NCBI RefSeq assembly: GCF_040822065.1
Contig: NZ_CP162005.1
Span: forward strand, 1,054,001 to 1,118,000
Length of the DNA stretch: 64,000 nucleotides
Source: Pedobacter sp. WC2423
Lineage (GTDB): Bacteria; Bacteroidota; Bacteroidia; Sphingobacteriales; Sphingobacteriaceae
Direction: 5' to 3'
Shown here: positions 16,796 to 25,432 of the stretch, piece by piece
How the letters are laid out: the number at the start of each line of letters is the position of its first letter
How positions within the stretch are numbered: position 1 is the stretch's first letter
The notes under the pieces: model-generated
Told to the model about the DNA's origin: nothing
Database searches by the model: none
The model's input: only the letters and a program-made list of their open reading frames with translations
Program-made: the position numbers and the translations under genes

Positions 16796-17314
16796 ATGAT
16801 ATTAGCTACTGATGTTTATTATTTTAATAATCAGGCAAAAGCTGTAGGCGTGACTTTTGAGTCTTATGACAATAATACTATATCTAGTATTAGTTCCGCC
16901 ATAATAGATAATGTTGAAGATTATGAACCTGGAAGTTTTTATAAAAGAGAACTTCCTTGTATTATTGAACTGTTCTTAAAAATAGATTTATCTCAAATAA
17001 ACGCTATAATAATAGATGGTTATGTTTTTCTTGATGATAATCGTAAAGAAGGATTAGGTGCATATTTATATCATTACTTACAAAAGAAAGTGCCTATTAT
17101 TGGTGTGGCAAAAACTTCTTTTCATGATAATAAGAAGAATGTAGTTGAGGTATTTAGAGGTAAAAGTAAAAAACCATTATTTGTAACATCTATCGGTATA
17201 GATTTGGACTTAGCTTCTTCAAATATTAAGTCAATGTATGGGGAAAATAGGTTTCCTGATTTATTAAAACTATTAGATCAGGAAACGAAAAATATTACAA
17301 AATCGTTGAATTAA
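16796..17314 (+). CDS. Endonuclease V-like protein in a toxin-immunity cluster
   Basis: 172 residues, very AT-rich. Endonuclease V blocks are recognisable: ATDVYY with Asp6, PGSFYKRELPCIIELF with Glu52, IIIDGYVFLDDNRKEGLG with Asp74, and PIIGVAKT with Lys106, then KPLFVTSIGIDLDLA. Asp6, Glu52 and Asp74 fit the family's metal-binding D-E-D. Endonuclease V nicks DNA (and some members RNA) near deoxyinosine and other deaminated bases. The protein is shorter than typical Nfi (about 220 residues), lacking N- and C-terminal parts. It lies 16 nt after the immunity gene. In B. subtilis, ywqL next to ywqJ-ywqK also encodes endonuclease V (from memory). It may repair deaminase lesions in the producer cell. 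Confidence 0.8.
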   Translation: MILATDVYYFNNQAKAVGVTFESYDNNTISSISSAIIDNVEDYEPGSFYKRELPCIIELFLKIDLSQINAIIIDGYVFLDDNRKEGLGAYLYHYLQKKVPIIGVAKTSFHDNKKNVVEVFRGKSKKPLFVTSIGIDLDLASSNIKSMYGENRFPDLLKLLDQETKNITKSLN

Positions 17315-17388
17315 TGAGTTTGGTATAACATATTTATTATAGAATCTCCCAAAGTAGTGATTAAATATTCATATTAGGATGTCCTGTT

Positions 17389-18474
17389 TTATTGCTTATA
17401 AAGGATATTATCAATCCTTTGCTCCATTTCCGGATCATCAGGAAATCTCTTCAAATAAAACTCTTCATAGTAAGCTTTGATAATGGCAGCCATTGGTGCA
17501 GCAAGTAATGCCCCCATCAAGCCAAAAGCTGTGGTCATTGCCAGTAGCAGAAAAAGCAAGGATACCGGATGTATATTCATAGTCGAAGACCTTAATTTAG
17601 GCATCACAAAGTCAGAAATTAATTCATTCAATAACAAGAAGAACACCAGGCACCAAAATGCAGTAGCAGGGCTTATAGATAAGGCAACAAGGGTGGGGGG
17701 AATGGCCATGATATAAAAGCCAATTTTTGGAATCAGTTCTGAGAAGAAAGCTAAAGCAGCCCATACCAATGCTCCCGGAACGTTCATAATCGTTAGAAAT
17801 ATATAAACCAGTATGGCCTGAACTACACCACCGATAAGATTGGATTTCATCCATCCGCCCAGCATAATAGAAGTATGCTGTAATGCTCTTTCTGCTTTTC
17901 CACGCTTTTCTGGCTCGAAAACCGACAGGTACATATTGATAATAGGTCTTGGATTCCCAACAAAAAATATAATCATTGATAAGAACACGATAAACATAAA
18001 TATCCCGCCAAGCACACTAAAAGAAATACTGCTGATTCCGATTACTGTTTTCCCCAGAGAGGGCACAGCTTCAGAAATTGACATCCCATCACCCTGAAGC
18101 TCTTTATTCAGCTCAGGATACTTTCTGAGGATATGTGTAATATGATTAGAAATACTATTAAAATATCCCGGTAAATCACCTACTAATGTATCTATCTGTT
18201 CACTGATATGCGGCACTACTAAAAATCCTAACAGGGTAGAGACGATAAAAATAATCCCTAATACGATGAGTGAGGCCAGCCATCGCTTCATACCTTTCTT
18301 TTCCAGTTTGCTTACAGGCTGATTAATAATGATTCCCAGAACAATTGCAAATATAAATAGTATAAATATGCTCATGATCTGGTATAGAAACCATAAAAGG
18401 ACAACTAAGCCAAATGTATATAAGATAACTGAAGTGATAATTTTATGAAGATCTTTTGGGTATTGATTGATCAT
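17389..18474 (-). CDS. AI-2E family membrane transporter
   Basis: 361 residues with about eight membrane segments and the AI-2E/PerM fold (PF01594). Visible features are the N-terminal hydrophobic pair, the long extracytoplasmic region (about 80-150), and the C-terminal conserved run FSELIPKIGFYIMAIPPTLVAL (about 240-262). Members export diverse compounds or act as Na+/H+ antiporters; the autoinducer-2 role holds for few of them, so no substrate is named. It stands alone, convergent with the toxin cluster, and is followed upstream by a shared bidirectional terminator. A normal-length, intact gene. Confidence 0.88.
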   Translation of the reverse strand: MINQYPKDLHKIITSVILYTFGLVVLLWFLYQIMSIFILFIFAIVLGIIINQPVSKLEKKGMKRWLASLIVLGIIFIVSTLLGFLVVPHISEQIDTLVGDLPGYFNSISNHITHILRKYPELNKELQGDGMSISEAVPSLGKTVIGISSISFSVLGGIFMFIVFLSMIIFFVGNPRPIINMYLSVFEPEKRGKAERALQHTSIMLGGWMKSNLIGGVVQAILVYIFLTIMNVPGALVWAALAFFSELIPKIGFYIMAIPPTLVALSISPATAFWCLVFFLLLNELISDFVMPKLRSSTMNIHPVSLLFLLLAMTTAFGLMGALLAAPMAAIIKAYYEEFYLKRFPDDPEMEQRIDNILYKQ

Positions 18475-18560
18475 GAGCGGATAATTAGTTTTTTGTGTAA
18501 AGCATACATTAATTTTAACACAGTCCGAAAAATAATGTTTTGACTAATATGAATCCGCTT

Positions 18561-18597
18561 TAAAATGAGGCAGCTTAATTGCAGCTGCCTCATTTTA
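18561..18597 (-). terminator. Strong terminator after the ABC/TonB operon
   Basis: Perfect 15-bp stem TAAAATGAGGCAGCT (18561-18575) with AGCTGCCTCATTTTA (18583-18597), seven-base loop and A/T-rich flanks. It lies directly after the stop of the DUF3526 permease gene on the minus strand and before the next minus-strand gene. Confidence 0.8.
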
Positions 18598-18599
18598 AT

Positions 18600-19967
18600 T
18601 TATAATAAACTATCTCTCTTCCGGAAGTTGAAAATTCCAGCTAATAAAGGTATAATTGAAAACAAAATTAAAGAAAACAACTTCTGCCAAACCTGTTCAG
18701 CAGTATGACTACTGAAGTATTTGATCTTAAATTGTTTCCAATTTACGCTTTCAACTTTGCTATCTGTAAAGATGGATGGATAGAAAAACAACCTCATTTT
18801 TTCATGAAAAACCCTTAGTGCCTGCAAAAAGTCAGTATGATTTTTCAGATCTGAACCTGCAAGTTCATTTAAGCCTGCTTGTGTTTGTATTCCAGGTAAA
18901 AGAAAAGAAGCAATATTGGTAAAATGTTGTCTTTGTTTTAATTTTTCAGTAATCCTGGCGGAACTCAAAGCAGCATCTTCATCTCCCATTTGCTGCATCG
19001 CATAATACCAATACCAACTAAAAGTAAGTGCTGAGGGAAACGGGTATTGTCTGAATTGAGGGTAGTGCTGATAGAATTTGTCCATCGTTGCACTTTTATC
19101 CAGATCCCATTTTTCATGATAACCTTCCCGCTGTTTCACTACATTTTCCAATGCTTCCGGGACAGGGTATTTTTTGGTCAGCCATACATTCAAAATAGCA
19201 GGAGAGATTATATTCATCGTAACCCAGATAGCAATCAGGCATACTGCATTAAAATTAGAAGCCTTACCATAAGAAATTATCCAGAATGAAATAGAAAACC
19301 AGCAAATCAAATACAAGCTGATCAGTATTAAAACCATTAAAAAGCGCAGATCTGGCTTGAGATCAAGATAGATTACCGCACTTATCATTAATATCAGAAA
19401 CACTGTAAAAACAACCGTAACTCTAACCACTAATTTACGCCAGATAGTACGCAGAGGGACTTTTGATTGAGATCTGATCAGTCCCCATACACCAGATTCC
19501 TGTTCCGCGGAAAGGATATTGTAAGTAAAAGCAATGATGACCAGCGGGAATAAGAAAATAAAGACAAATGCAAGATCCATATTGCCCAGTAGCAATGTAG
19601 AGGGATTATTGAGATCGGTATCGTACATCTGTCCTTCCAATCCCAGTATAGTTACAGAAAGCAGATAAGGGTTTATATCGCGTTGTCCATTCGCAAAAGC
19701 CGCCCAGTTATCCGGAACATTAGCTATTGCAAATTTGTTGTAAAACAGTAACAATCCCAGGTCATTATTAAAGTATTTAATGTTTTTTTCTAAATGCTCC
19801 AACTGCATCTTTTCCGCTTTTTCAATTACAGTCCTTTGTTTATCTATGAAATTTTTCCCCAGATAAAGGCTGCTGAAACCACTTATTAAAAGGATTAACA
19901 AGCCAACTCTTGCTGCCTTATTGCTAAAAAACAGCTTAAATTCTAATTGATATATATAGTTAATCAT
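18600..19967 (-). CDS. ABC-2 type permease, DUF3526 type, second subunit
   Basis: 455 residues with a membrane segment near 17-40, a long extracytoplasmic loop (about 40-145), then membrane segments grouped around 146-260 and a final one near 430. ILSAEQESGVWGLIRSQ (about 170-186) is the coupling-helix motif of ABC-2 permeases. It forms the transmembrane half with the preceding permease and the ATPase encoded at the operon's start. It begins one base after the preceding permease ends. DUF3526 permeases are exporters by family, but no substrate is established. The large loop between segments 1 and 2 would sit in the periplasm. Confidence 0.82.
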   Translation of the reverse strand: MINYIYQLEFKLFFSNKAARVGLLILLISGFSSLYLGKNFIDKQRTVIEKAEKMQLEHLEKNIKYFNNDLGLLLFYNKFAIANVPDNWAAFANGQRDINPYLLSVTILGLEGQMYDTDLNNPSTLLLGNMDLAFVFIFLFPLVIIAFTYNILSAEQESGVWGLIRSQSKVPLRTIWRKLVVRVTVVFTVFLILMISAVIYLDLKPDLRFLMVLILISLYLICWFSISFWIISYGKASNFNAVCLIAIWVTMNIISPAILNVWLTKKYPVPEALENVVKQREGYHEKWDLDKSATMDKFYQHYPQFRQYPFPSALTFSWYWYYAMQQMGDEDAALSSARITEKLKQRQHFTNIASFLLPGIQTQAGLNELAGSDLKNHTDFLQALRVFHEKMRLFFYPSIFTDSKVESVNWKQFKIKYFSSHTAEQVWQKLFSLILFSIIPLLAGIFNFRKRDSLL

Positions 19968-19968
19968 A

Positions 19969-21411
19969 TTATAATGTTTTAATCCATTTTGATGAAATTG
20001 TCAGGACGATTAATATACCTGTAAACCATAATAAAATAGAAAGAATGGTGCCCAGCTGATTGGTAATTACCCAGCTCACAGGTTTAAAAATATACTGAAA
20101 ATCAGGTTGTTCTGCCCAATGCTTATGGCTGATACTGGCTGCTTTTTCTTTTTCACCAGGTTTCTTATTACTAATATTATCCATTTGAAGCTTATTCATA
20201 TGCTGGGCAAGCTGATAACGATAAGTTTCTGCCTGATCCTGAAAATCAATATAAGTTTTGAAATCAGAAGCTGTGAGTGCCATAGACAGGTTTTTTATCG
20301 CCAGAAAAGGATTTAAATAACTTGCCGCAACTGCAAAGCTGTTTTGATTTTCAAAGGTCTTATTCAATTCTTTCTGGTGCCGGCTATAAATTTCTGCCGA
20401 AATTCTTTCTCCTTCAGCCATTACATAACCACCATAGTTAAAAGGTAGTTTTGCTACCTCATCCACCTTATATTTCTTCAGTACATCGGCCTTAAATTTT
20501 GCATAATGCGGATCATCGGGATTGTGACTGTCACCTTCTTTTTGCAAATCAGATTCTATAGCTGCCAGGAATTCAATTTTAGCTGGTGAAGGATAGATTT
20601 TAACACCAATAGCCTGTGTAATTCTTGGCATGACCAGGGTGAAGAATACCCATAAAACCAGTAAACTGGTTAAAGCTGCTCTGGATGTCTGGTGGAAGGC
20701 CGATACCAGTACAGCGATTCCTGCGCAGATCATAAAGTAAAGGCAGTATGCAGTGATCAACAGGAATAAACGTAAACTTGAATCTGCTGATACGTGCCAG
20801 TTGCTCAATGCTGCCCATAAAACAATAGTCATTAAAATGACCGGAATAAATAAGGTGAAACTTATAAAAATAATTCCCAGAACCTTACCAAATAATAGCT
20901 CATGCCATTTTACACCCTGACATAATAATATTTTGAGTGTACCCGCTTCCCGCTCTGAAGAAATACTGTTATATCCTAAGAAGAAGATCAGCAAAGGGAC
21001 AAGCAATTGCAGTACCATCGCAACACTGAGTTCACCAAAACGGAGCATTCCATTTGAAAAGCCGGCTTCGGAAAAATTAACGGTATTTTGTTTATGAGCT
21101 TCCAGAAAAATAGATACACCAGCAAAACTTTCTATACCAAAATCAAAAAAGCTCAGCTCATGCTTATCTCTGAATACCAGATAGCCATAATGAGCCATTC
21201 TATGCGGGTGTTTATCAGGTTTGGACAACCATTTTTGCCTTACTATTTCTTTATATTTTAAACGCTGACTGTTTTGTGTATTGAAATTCTGCCAGCCAAT
21301 AAAAGTTGCCAGGCCTAATGCCAAGCCTAAAATCAAAGTCAGGGCAATTGTAGCCCTATTTTCAAAGGCAGTTTTCCATGTTCTGCCTGAAATTATAAAT
21401 ATTGTTTTCAT
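19969..21411 (-). CDS. ABC-2 type permease, DUF3526 type, first subunit
   Basis: 480 residues, same plan as the next gene: N-terminal membrane helix (about 21-40), a long loop, then FFLGYNSISSEREAGTLKILLCQG (about 142-166), the conserved coupling region, four more membrane segments to residue 265, a second long loop and a C-terminal helix. It begins five bases after the TonB receptor gene ends. The two permeases are distant paralogues and probably form a heterodimer with the ATPase at 23927-24622. Confidence 0.82.
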   Translation of the reverse strand: MKTIFIISGRTWKTAFENRATIALTLILGLALGLATFIGWQNFNTQNSQRLKYKEIVRQKWLSKPDKHPHRMAHYGYLVFRDKHELSFFDFGIESFAGVSIFLEAHKQNTVNFSEAGFSNGMLRFGELSVAMVLQLLVPLLIFFLGYNSISSEREAGTLKILLCQGVKWHELLFGKVLGIIFISFTLFIPVILMTIVLWAALSNWHVSADSSLRLFLLITAYCLYFMICAGIAVLVSAFHQTSRAALTSLLVLWVFFTLVMPRITQAIGVKIYPSPAKIEFLAAIESDLQKEGDSHNPDDPHYAKFKADVLKKYKVDEVAKLPFNYGGYVMAEGERISAEIYSRHQKELNKTFENQNSFAVAASYLNPFLAIKNLSMALTASDFKTYIDFQDQAETYRYQLAQHMNKLQMDNISNKKPGEKEKAASISHKHWAEQPDFQYIFKPVSWVITNQLGTILSILLWFTGILIVLTISSKWIKTL

Positions 21412-21416
21412 GATGA

Positions 21417-23921
21417 TCAGAATCTGTAGGTTACATTAAACATTATATTTCTGGGGGTTCCCGGAAATAAACGAAGATAATTCTGTGCGCCAACCCAGTA
21501 GGTACTATTGAAAACGTTATTGATGTTCATTGCCAACTGCACTTTTGTTTTAGATGGGGCGTAATAGATTGCTGCATCCGCAATTGTATAAGCAGGCAGC
21601 GTGAAGTTTCTGATATACAGGGGGAGTTTATCACCGCTATACTGCACACCTGCACCAAAACCAATCCCATTAAAAAACTTGTTGTCCTTCAGATCGTACC
21701 TTGTCCATACACTGCCACTATGTTTTGGTGTATTCTGAACCCGCTGACCAATCAAAGTCATATCGTTGTCTTGTTTAATAATTGCATCAGTATAACTATA
21801 ACCCAAATTAAATTGCCAGTGTGGCAGGATAAAACCAGATGCTTCTATTTCTAAACCCCTGCTTCTCTGGGCCCCGCGTTCAATAAGCAAGTTAACATCT
21901 ACAGGATCATTAGCATTTAAAAGCAGGTTTCTCTGATTAATTTCAAAGATTGATACATTAAACATTAATGTATTGTTTAACCACCCTGATTTCAGACCAA
22001 TCTCTTTTAAATCGCTTTCCAAAGGTTTGTAATTGGTTCCTGCGGGAGGGGGAACGATAACGAGCGTAGAAGTATTCCCCTGAGGCTGATACCCTTCCAG
22101 ATAAGTACCGTAAACATTAATTTCGGGCATGATGGCGTAGGTAATCCCCAATCTGGGCAGTAACTTTTTCCGCGAGATTTTCTGTTCCGTGTTGAGCTTG
22201 TAATTGTTATAATCTTCATACCATTCCTGTCTTAACCCCAGGGTAAGAATCAGCTTCCGGTAACTGATCTGATCTTGCAGATAAACCCCGTTTACTATAG
22301 AATAGGCTGGCGGTATTTCAGTTTTCGTGAAAATATAATCACTCAGATTACGGATGGTATAAACCGGATTTGCCAGGTTAAAATGATCAACATTTGGTAC
22401 TGGTGCGTTGACGCCATTCACTGTTTTAAAAAGATAAAGGTCTTTCTTGGCAGGATCGTATTTAGGAGCGATTGTACCATCTTTCAACCGGTAACCCTGT
22501 GCAGAATTTTCACCGCCACCTCTGTATTTCTGAGTGCTCATCACGTCATAACCAACCACGATCTTATGTTTGAATATTCCGGTCTTTGCATTGATGCTAA
22601 AATAAGTACTCAGGTTATTGGTATCCCATTTTTGCTGACGTTGAACTGCACGCATACTGGCCAGGGTAGGTATAGCAACATTGTTTTCATCCACACCAAA
22701 TGCATTTGTTGTGCGGTGTTCCAACAGATCTTCAGTCCACGCCTGTTTTATATAGGCTACATTAAAAACGACATCAGGAGTAATAGCGTGCGAAAGATTA
22801 CTCATCAGCATTAAATCCTGGCTATTGAAATAATCGTTACTACCGCCCATATTAAAAGTAATAGGGGTACTGTTCAAATCAGTTTTACCAGCAATTGCTC
22901 CAAATATTGCTTGTCCGCGGTCTAATCTTGATTTACTGTTATTCATCACCAGCTCTACATTCATACTGGTTTTGTCATCAGGAATGTAAGAAAACGAGGG
23001 AGAGATCAGGTAAGCCTTTTTATATTGCAGGTCTCTGAAACTTTTGCTGTCTTCATAAGCTGCATTAAGCCTGTATAATAAAGTTTTTTCCTTATTCAGC
23101 GGACCTGTAAAATCCAATGCAGTTCTCATGGTGCTAAAGCTGCCAGCTGAGATACTGATCTGTTTTCTATCTTCTGCCAGTGGCTTTTTGGTAACCATAT
23201 TAATACTCCCACCAGGATCAACACTAGAGAAAGTTGCACTTGCAGGGCCTTTAATTACTTCTATACGTTCCAGATTACTGGTCAGTGGCTGATTGAAAAA
23301 ATACTGATGCGTACGCATTCCATTGATAATTGCGCCTTCCTGATTTTGATTGATTCCGCGGATAGCAAATTGATTGTAAAAACTACTTTGAGATACTCCA
23401 GTCACGTTTTTAACCGCATCCGCAAGTGTTGATGCCTGTCTGTCGGCAATCAATTCTTTAGAGACGGTAGAAATTGACTGCGGTATATCTTTATTTAATG
23501 TCGCCGTTTTAGTCGCCGAAAATGAGTAATCACTAAAGTATTTTTTAGCTGTAGTACCTACAATTTCTACGGTTTGCAGCTCTTCAAGTGAATTGTTAAG
23601 GATGATGTCTTTTAATACTAATTCCGATTTTTCTGAAATTATATACTGCTTTTGAAAGGTTAAATAGCCAATAGCACTGACAGTCATTGTATAATTACCT
23701 GATTGAGGTAAAATCAGCTGAAACCTGCCAGTGGAATCACTGGAAGTATTTAATATATCTTTTCCATTTTTAAACTTAATATTAGCGCGTGATAAAGGTT
23801 CATGCTGCCCTGAGATCAGGCTTCCGCTAACTTTTATTTGCGCAATAGTCTGCAAACTAAACAGGAATGCAAAACCAAAAATCAAATAAGTTCTAACGCT
23901 GGTAATAATAGATAAATTCAT
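21417..23921 (-). CDS. TonB-dependent siderophore receptor
   Basis: 834 residues. A signal peptide (to about 28, IAQ) is followed by a carboxypeptidase-like domain (about 30-115), a plug domain with IKGPASATFSSVDPGGSINMVTKKP (about 225-250) typical of FpvA/FhuE siderophore receptors, and a 22-strand barrel ending in aromatic Phe. It imports ferric chelates across the outer membrane using TonB energy. It sits between an ABC ATPase gene (5 nt) and two ABC-2 permease genes (5 nt), an odd mixture of import and export functions in one operon. No iron-box sequence was recognised. Confidence 0.9.
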   Translation of the reverse strand: MNLSIITSVRTYLIFGFAFLFSLQTIAQIKVSGSLISGQHEPLSRANIKFKNGKDILNTSSDSTGRFQLILPQSGNYTMTVSAIGYLTFQKQYIISEKSELVLKDIILNNSLEELQTVEIVGTTAKKYFSDYSFSATKTATLNKDIPQSISTVSKELIADRQASTLADAVKNVTGVSQSSFYNQFAIRGINQNQEGAIINGMRTHQYFFNQPLTSNLERIEVIKGPASATFSSVDPGGSINMVTKKPLAEDRKQISISAGSFSTMRTALDFTGPLNKEKTLLYRLNAAYEDSKSFRDLQYKKAYLISPSFSYIPDDKTSMNVELVMNNSKSRLDRGQAIFGAIAGKTDLNSTPITFNMGGSNDYFNSQDLMLMSNLSHAITPDVVFNVAYIKQAWTEDLLEHRTTNAFGVDENNVAIPTLASMRAVQRQQKWDTNNLSTYFSINAKTGIFKHKIVVGYDVMSTQKYRGGGENSAQGYRLKDGTIAPKYDPAKKDLYLFKTVNGVNAPVPNVDHFNLANPVYTIRNLSDYIFTKTEIPPAYSIVNGVYLQDQISYRKLILTLGLRQEWYEDYNNYKLNTEQKISRKKLLPRLGITYAIMPEINVYGTYLEGYQPQGNTSTLVIVPPPAGTNYKPLESDLKEIGLKSGWLNNTLMFNVSIFEINQRNLLLNANDPVDVNLLIERGAQRSRGLEIEASGFILPHWQFNLGYSYTDAIIKQDNDMTLIGQRVQNTPKHSGSVWTRYDLKDNKFFNGIGFGAGVQYSGDKLPLYIRNFTLPAYTIADAAIYYAPSKTKVQLAMNINNVFNSTYWVGAQNYLRLFPGTPRNIMFNVTYRF

Positions 23922-23926
23922 TGCTG

Positions 23927-24622
23927 TTAAATCGTTTGTAAGTATAATTTCTGAAGATCATTTGCATTGATATCGCTGGCATTTAAAGTATGGATCAGTT
24001 GCCCTCTGCGCATGATACCGATATGTGTACCTATATTAACTGCATTAAAAATATCGTGTGTAGCCATTAAAATAGATTTACCCTGGCTACCCAGTTTTTT
24101 TACCAGTTCAGTAAATTCATCGGTTGCTTTAGGATCTAAACCACTGGTAGGTTCGTCCATCAGGATCACATCCGCATTTTTAGCTAATGCAATTGCAATT
24201 CCTACTTTTTGGCGCATACCTTTACTAAAACCCGAAAGATGTTTTTGATGTGCATCCGATTGTAATCCACATTTTGATAAGAAGCCAGACAAGTGGGTTT
24301 TATCATATGTAAATCCTGCCAGTCTGCTAAAATAATCTAAATTATCTATGGCTGAAAGAGTGCCGTATAGCATGACAACTTCTGGAATATAGGCCAGATG
24401 TTTCCGGGTATCTGCTGCACCAGGTTTGACCTCTGAGTTATTGATCAGAACTTTGCCCGAGGTAGGGACTATAAATCCAAGAAACAGATTAATCGTAGTA
24501 GTTTTACCTGCACCATTTTGCCCTAAAAGACAAAATACTTCTCCAGGTTTCACTTGAAGATTAAGATTGTCCAGTGCAATGTTGCCCTGGTAATGTTTTG
24601 ATAACGATACAGCTTGAAGCAT
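23927..24622 (-). CDS. ABC transporter ATP-binding protein
   Basis: 231 residues of the ABC-2/CcmA class. The Walker A GQNGAGKTTT (34-43), the signature LSGFSKGMRQ (129-138), Walker B VILMDEP (152-158) and the D-loop SGLDP are intact, with the switch His near 188 (ATHD). It drives the two DUF3526 permeases encoded downstream in the same operon. The first gene with clear function in the operon, it starts 78 nt after the end of a small secreted-protein gene. Confidence 0.92.
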   Translation of the reverse strand: MLQAVSLSKHYQGNIALDNLNLQVKPGEVFCLLGQNGAGKTTTINLFLGFIVPTSGKVLINNSEVKPGAADTRKHLAYIPEVVMLYGTLSAIDNLDYFSRLAGFTYDKTHLSGFLSKCGLQSDAHQKHLSGFSKGMRQKVGIAIALAKNADVILMDEPTSGLDPKATDEFTELVKKLGSQGKSILMATHDIFNAVNIGTHIGIMRRGQLIHTLNASDINANDLQKLYLQTI

Positions 24623-24700
24623 AATAAAATTAGGATACAGGAATATGCTTTCCTGAATGAAGAGATTAGAGAAATTCTGAGAATAGGAGGTACTTAGTTT

Positions 24701-25072
24701 TTAGCTAAGAAATAACCAGATCGGTTTAACAGGCGGGCCCTTATTGGCACATTTTAAAATAAAGGATGAACTGGATTGTAACAAAAAATGCCACTCCATT
24801 TTTTGATCGGGTTGTAAAATAAGGCTGGATAAAGGTTGTTCCAGCATATAAAAATGAGAAAAACGGTGTTTAATCACTTCACATAGCTTGCATTTTTTTT
24901 CAAATGAAGAAAAGCTTTTTTTATCAGAACTTTTTTCAATGCTTATTTTAAAACCTGCTTTCCCATGATGGTGAAAAGATTCAATCATCGGTGTACTGAG
25001 AAAAATCAGCAATAAAAATATTGCTCCAATTCTGGAAAATAACGAAACATTGAATTGATGTCTTAGCTGCAT
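24701..25072 (-). CDS. Small Cys/His-containing exported protein beside a siderophore receptor operon
   Basis: 123 residues, function not recognised. A hydrophobic N-terminal helix (about 15-30) is followed by FHHHGK, CKLC (about 61-64) and a Cys near the end followed by NKGPP. The order His cluster, CxxC, then a GPP tail is like small exported proteins (DUF2946-like and HYC_CC_PP-like) that accompany metal and TonB receptor genes. A metal-handling role is inference. It precedes the ABC ATPase by 78 nt on the same strand and may be its first operon partner. Confidence 0.65.
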   Translation of the reverse strand: MQLRHQFNVSLFSRIGAIFLLLIFLSTPMIESFHHHGKAGFKISIEKSSDKKSFSSFEKKCKLCEVIKHRFSHFYMLEQPLSSLILQPDQKMEWHFLLQSSSSFILKCANKGPPVKPIWLFLS

Positions 25073-25082
25073 TTTGATGCAA

Positions 25083-25090
25083 CAAAGTTA
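25083..25090 (-). promoter_or_regulatory. Candidate -7 element before the small Cys/His protein
   Basis: Minus strand reads TAACTTTG, an exact TAnnTTTG match, ending 10 nt before the ATG. No TTTG is at -33. Initiation here would give a leader of only a few bases, so treat it as tentative. Confidence 0.35.
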
Positions 25091-25152
25091 CAATTATAAA
25101 GCTGATTAAGAAAATTTTGGTAAAAATACCTGTTCTCAGCTGTAATTGTGTT

Positions 25153-25362
25153 TTAACTTTCTTCGTTTTTAAGCAGTTCAATCAAACGATCAAGACGCAT
25201 GATGTGCTGCTCTTTTTGGCGTTCACTGCTTGCACTTTTTAAGTTAAGCAAATGACTTTCAATGAATTTATTCATATCTCTAATATAAACTCCTGGCCAT
25301 AACTTAATTTCTTCGGGTAACTTTAAATGGCTGAATATTTCTTCGTATTCTTCTGGTTTCAT
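25153..25362 (-). CDS. Small DUF6965-like cytoplasmic protein
   Basis: 69 residues, no signal peptide, helical and charged. IKLWPGVYIRDMNKFIESHLLNL resembles the conserved core of the DUF6965 family of small Bacteroidota proteins (recalled, not searched). It follows the hsp20 gene, but a terminator stands between them, so it likely has its own expression. The function is unknown. Its size and lack of motifs limit what can be said. Confidence 0.6.
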   Translation of the reverse strand: MKPEEYEEIFSHLKLPEEIKLWPGVYIRDMNKFIESHLLNLKSASSERQKEQHIMRLDRLIELLKNEES

Positions 25363-25376
25363 ACGCAGTTATATAG

Positions 25377-25407
25377 AAAAAAAACAACCGCCTTGTACAG
25401 GCGGTTG
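25377..25407 (-). terminator. Rho-independent terminator of hsp20
   Basis: Perfect 8-bp stem CAACCGCC/GGCGGTTG (25385-25392 with 25400-25407), seven-base loop, and on the minus strand a run of eight T (25377-25384). It follows the Hsp20 stop by 25 nt. Confidence 0.85.
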
Positions 25408-25432
25408 AATTAAATTTAGCAAGAATCAATAA

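Noticed and set aside
11144..17314. Complete type VI secretion system
   Set aside because: Only tube, spike, effector and immunity genes are here. No sheath, baseplate, membrane complex or ClpV gene was found.
17389..18474. AI-2E family protein as a quorum-sensing exporter
   Set aside because: The family name is historical. No luxS or other quorum-sensing gene is nearby and most members are unrelated to autoinducer-2.
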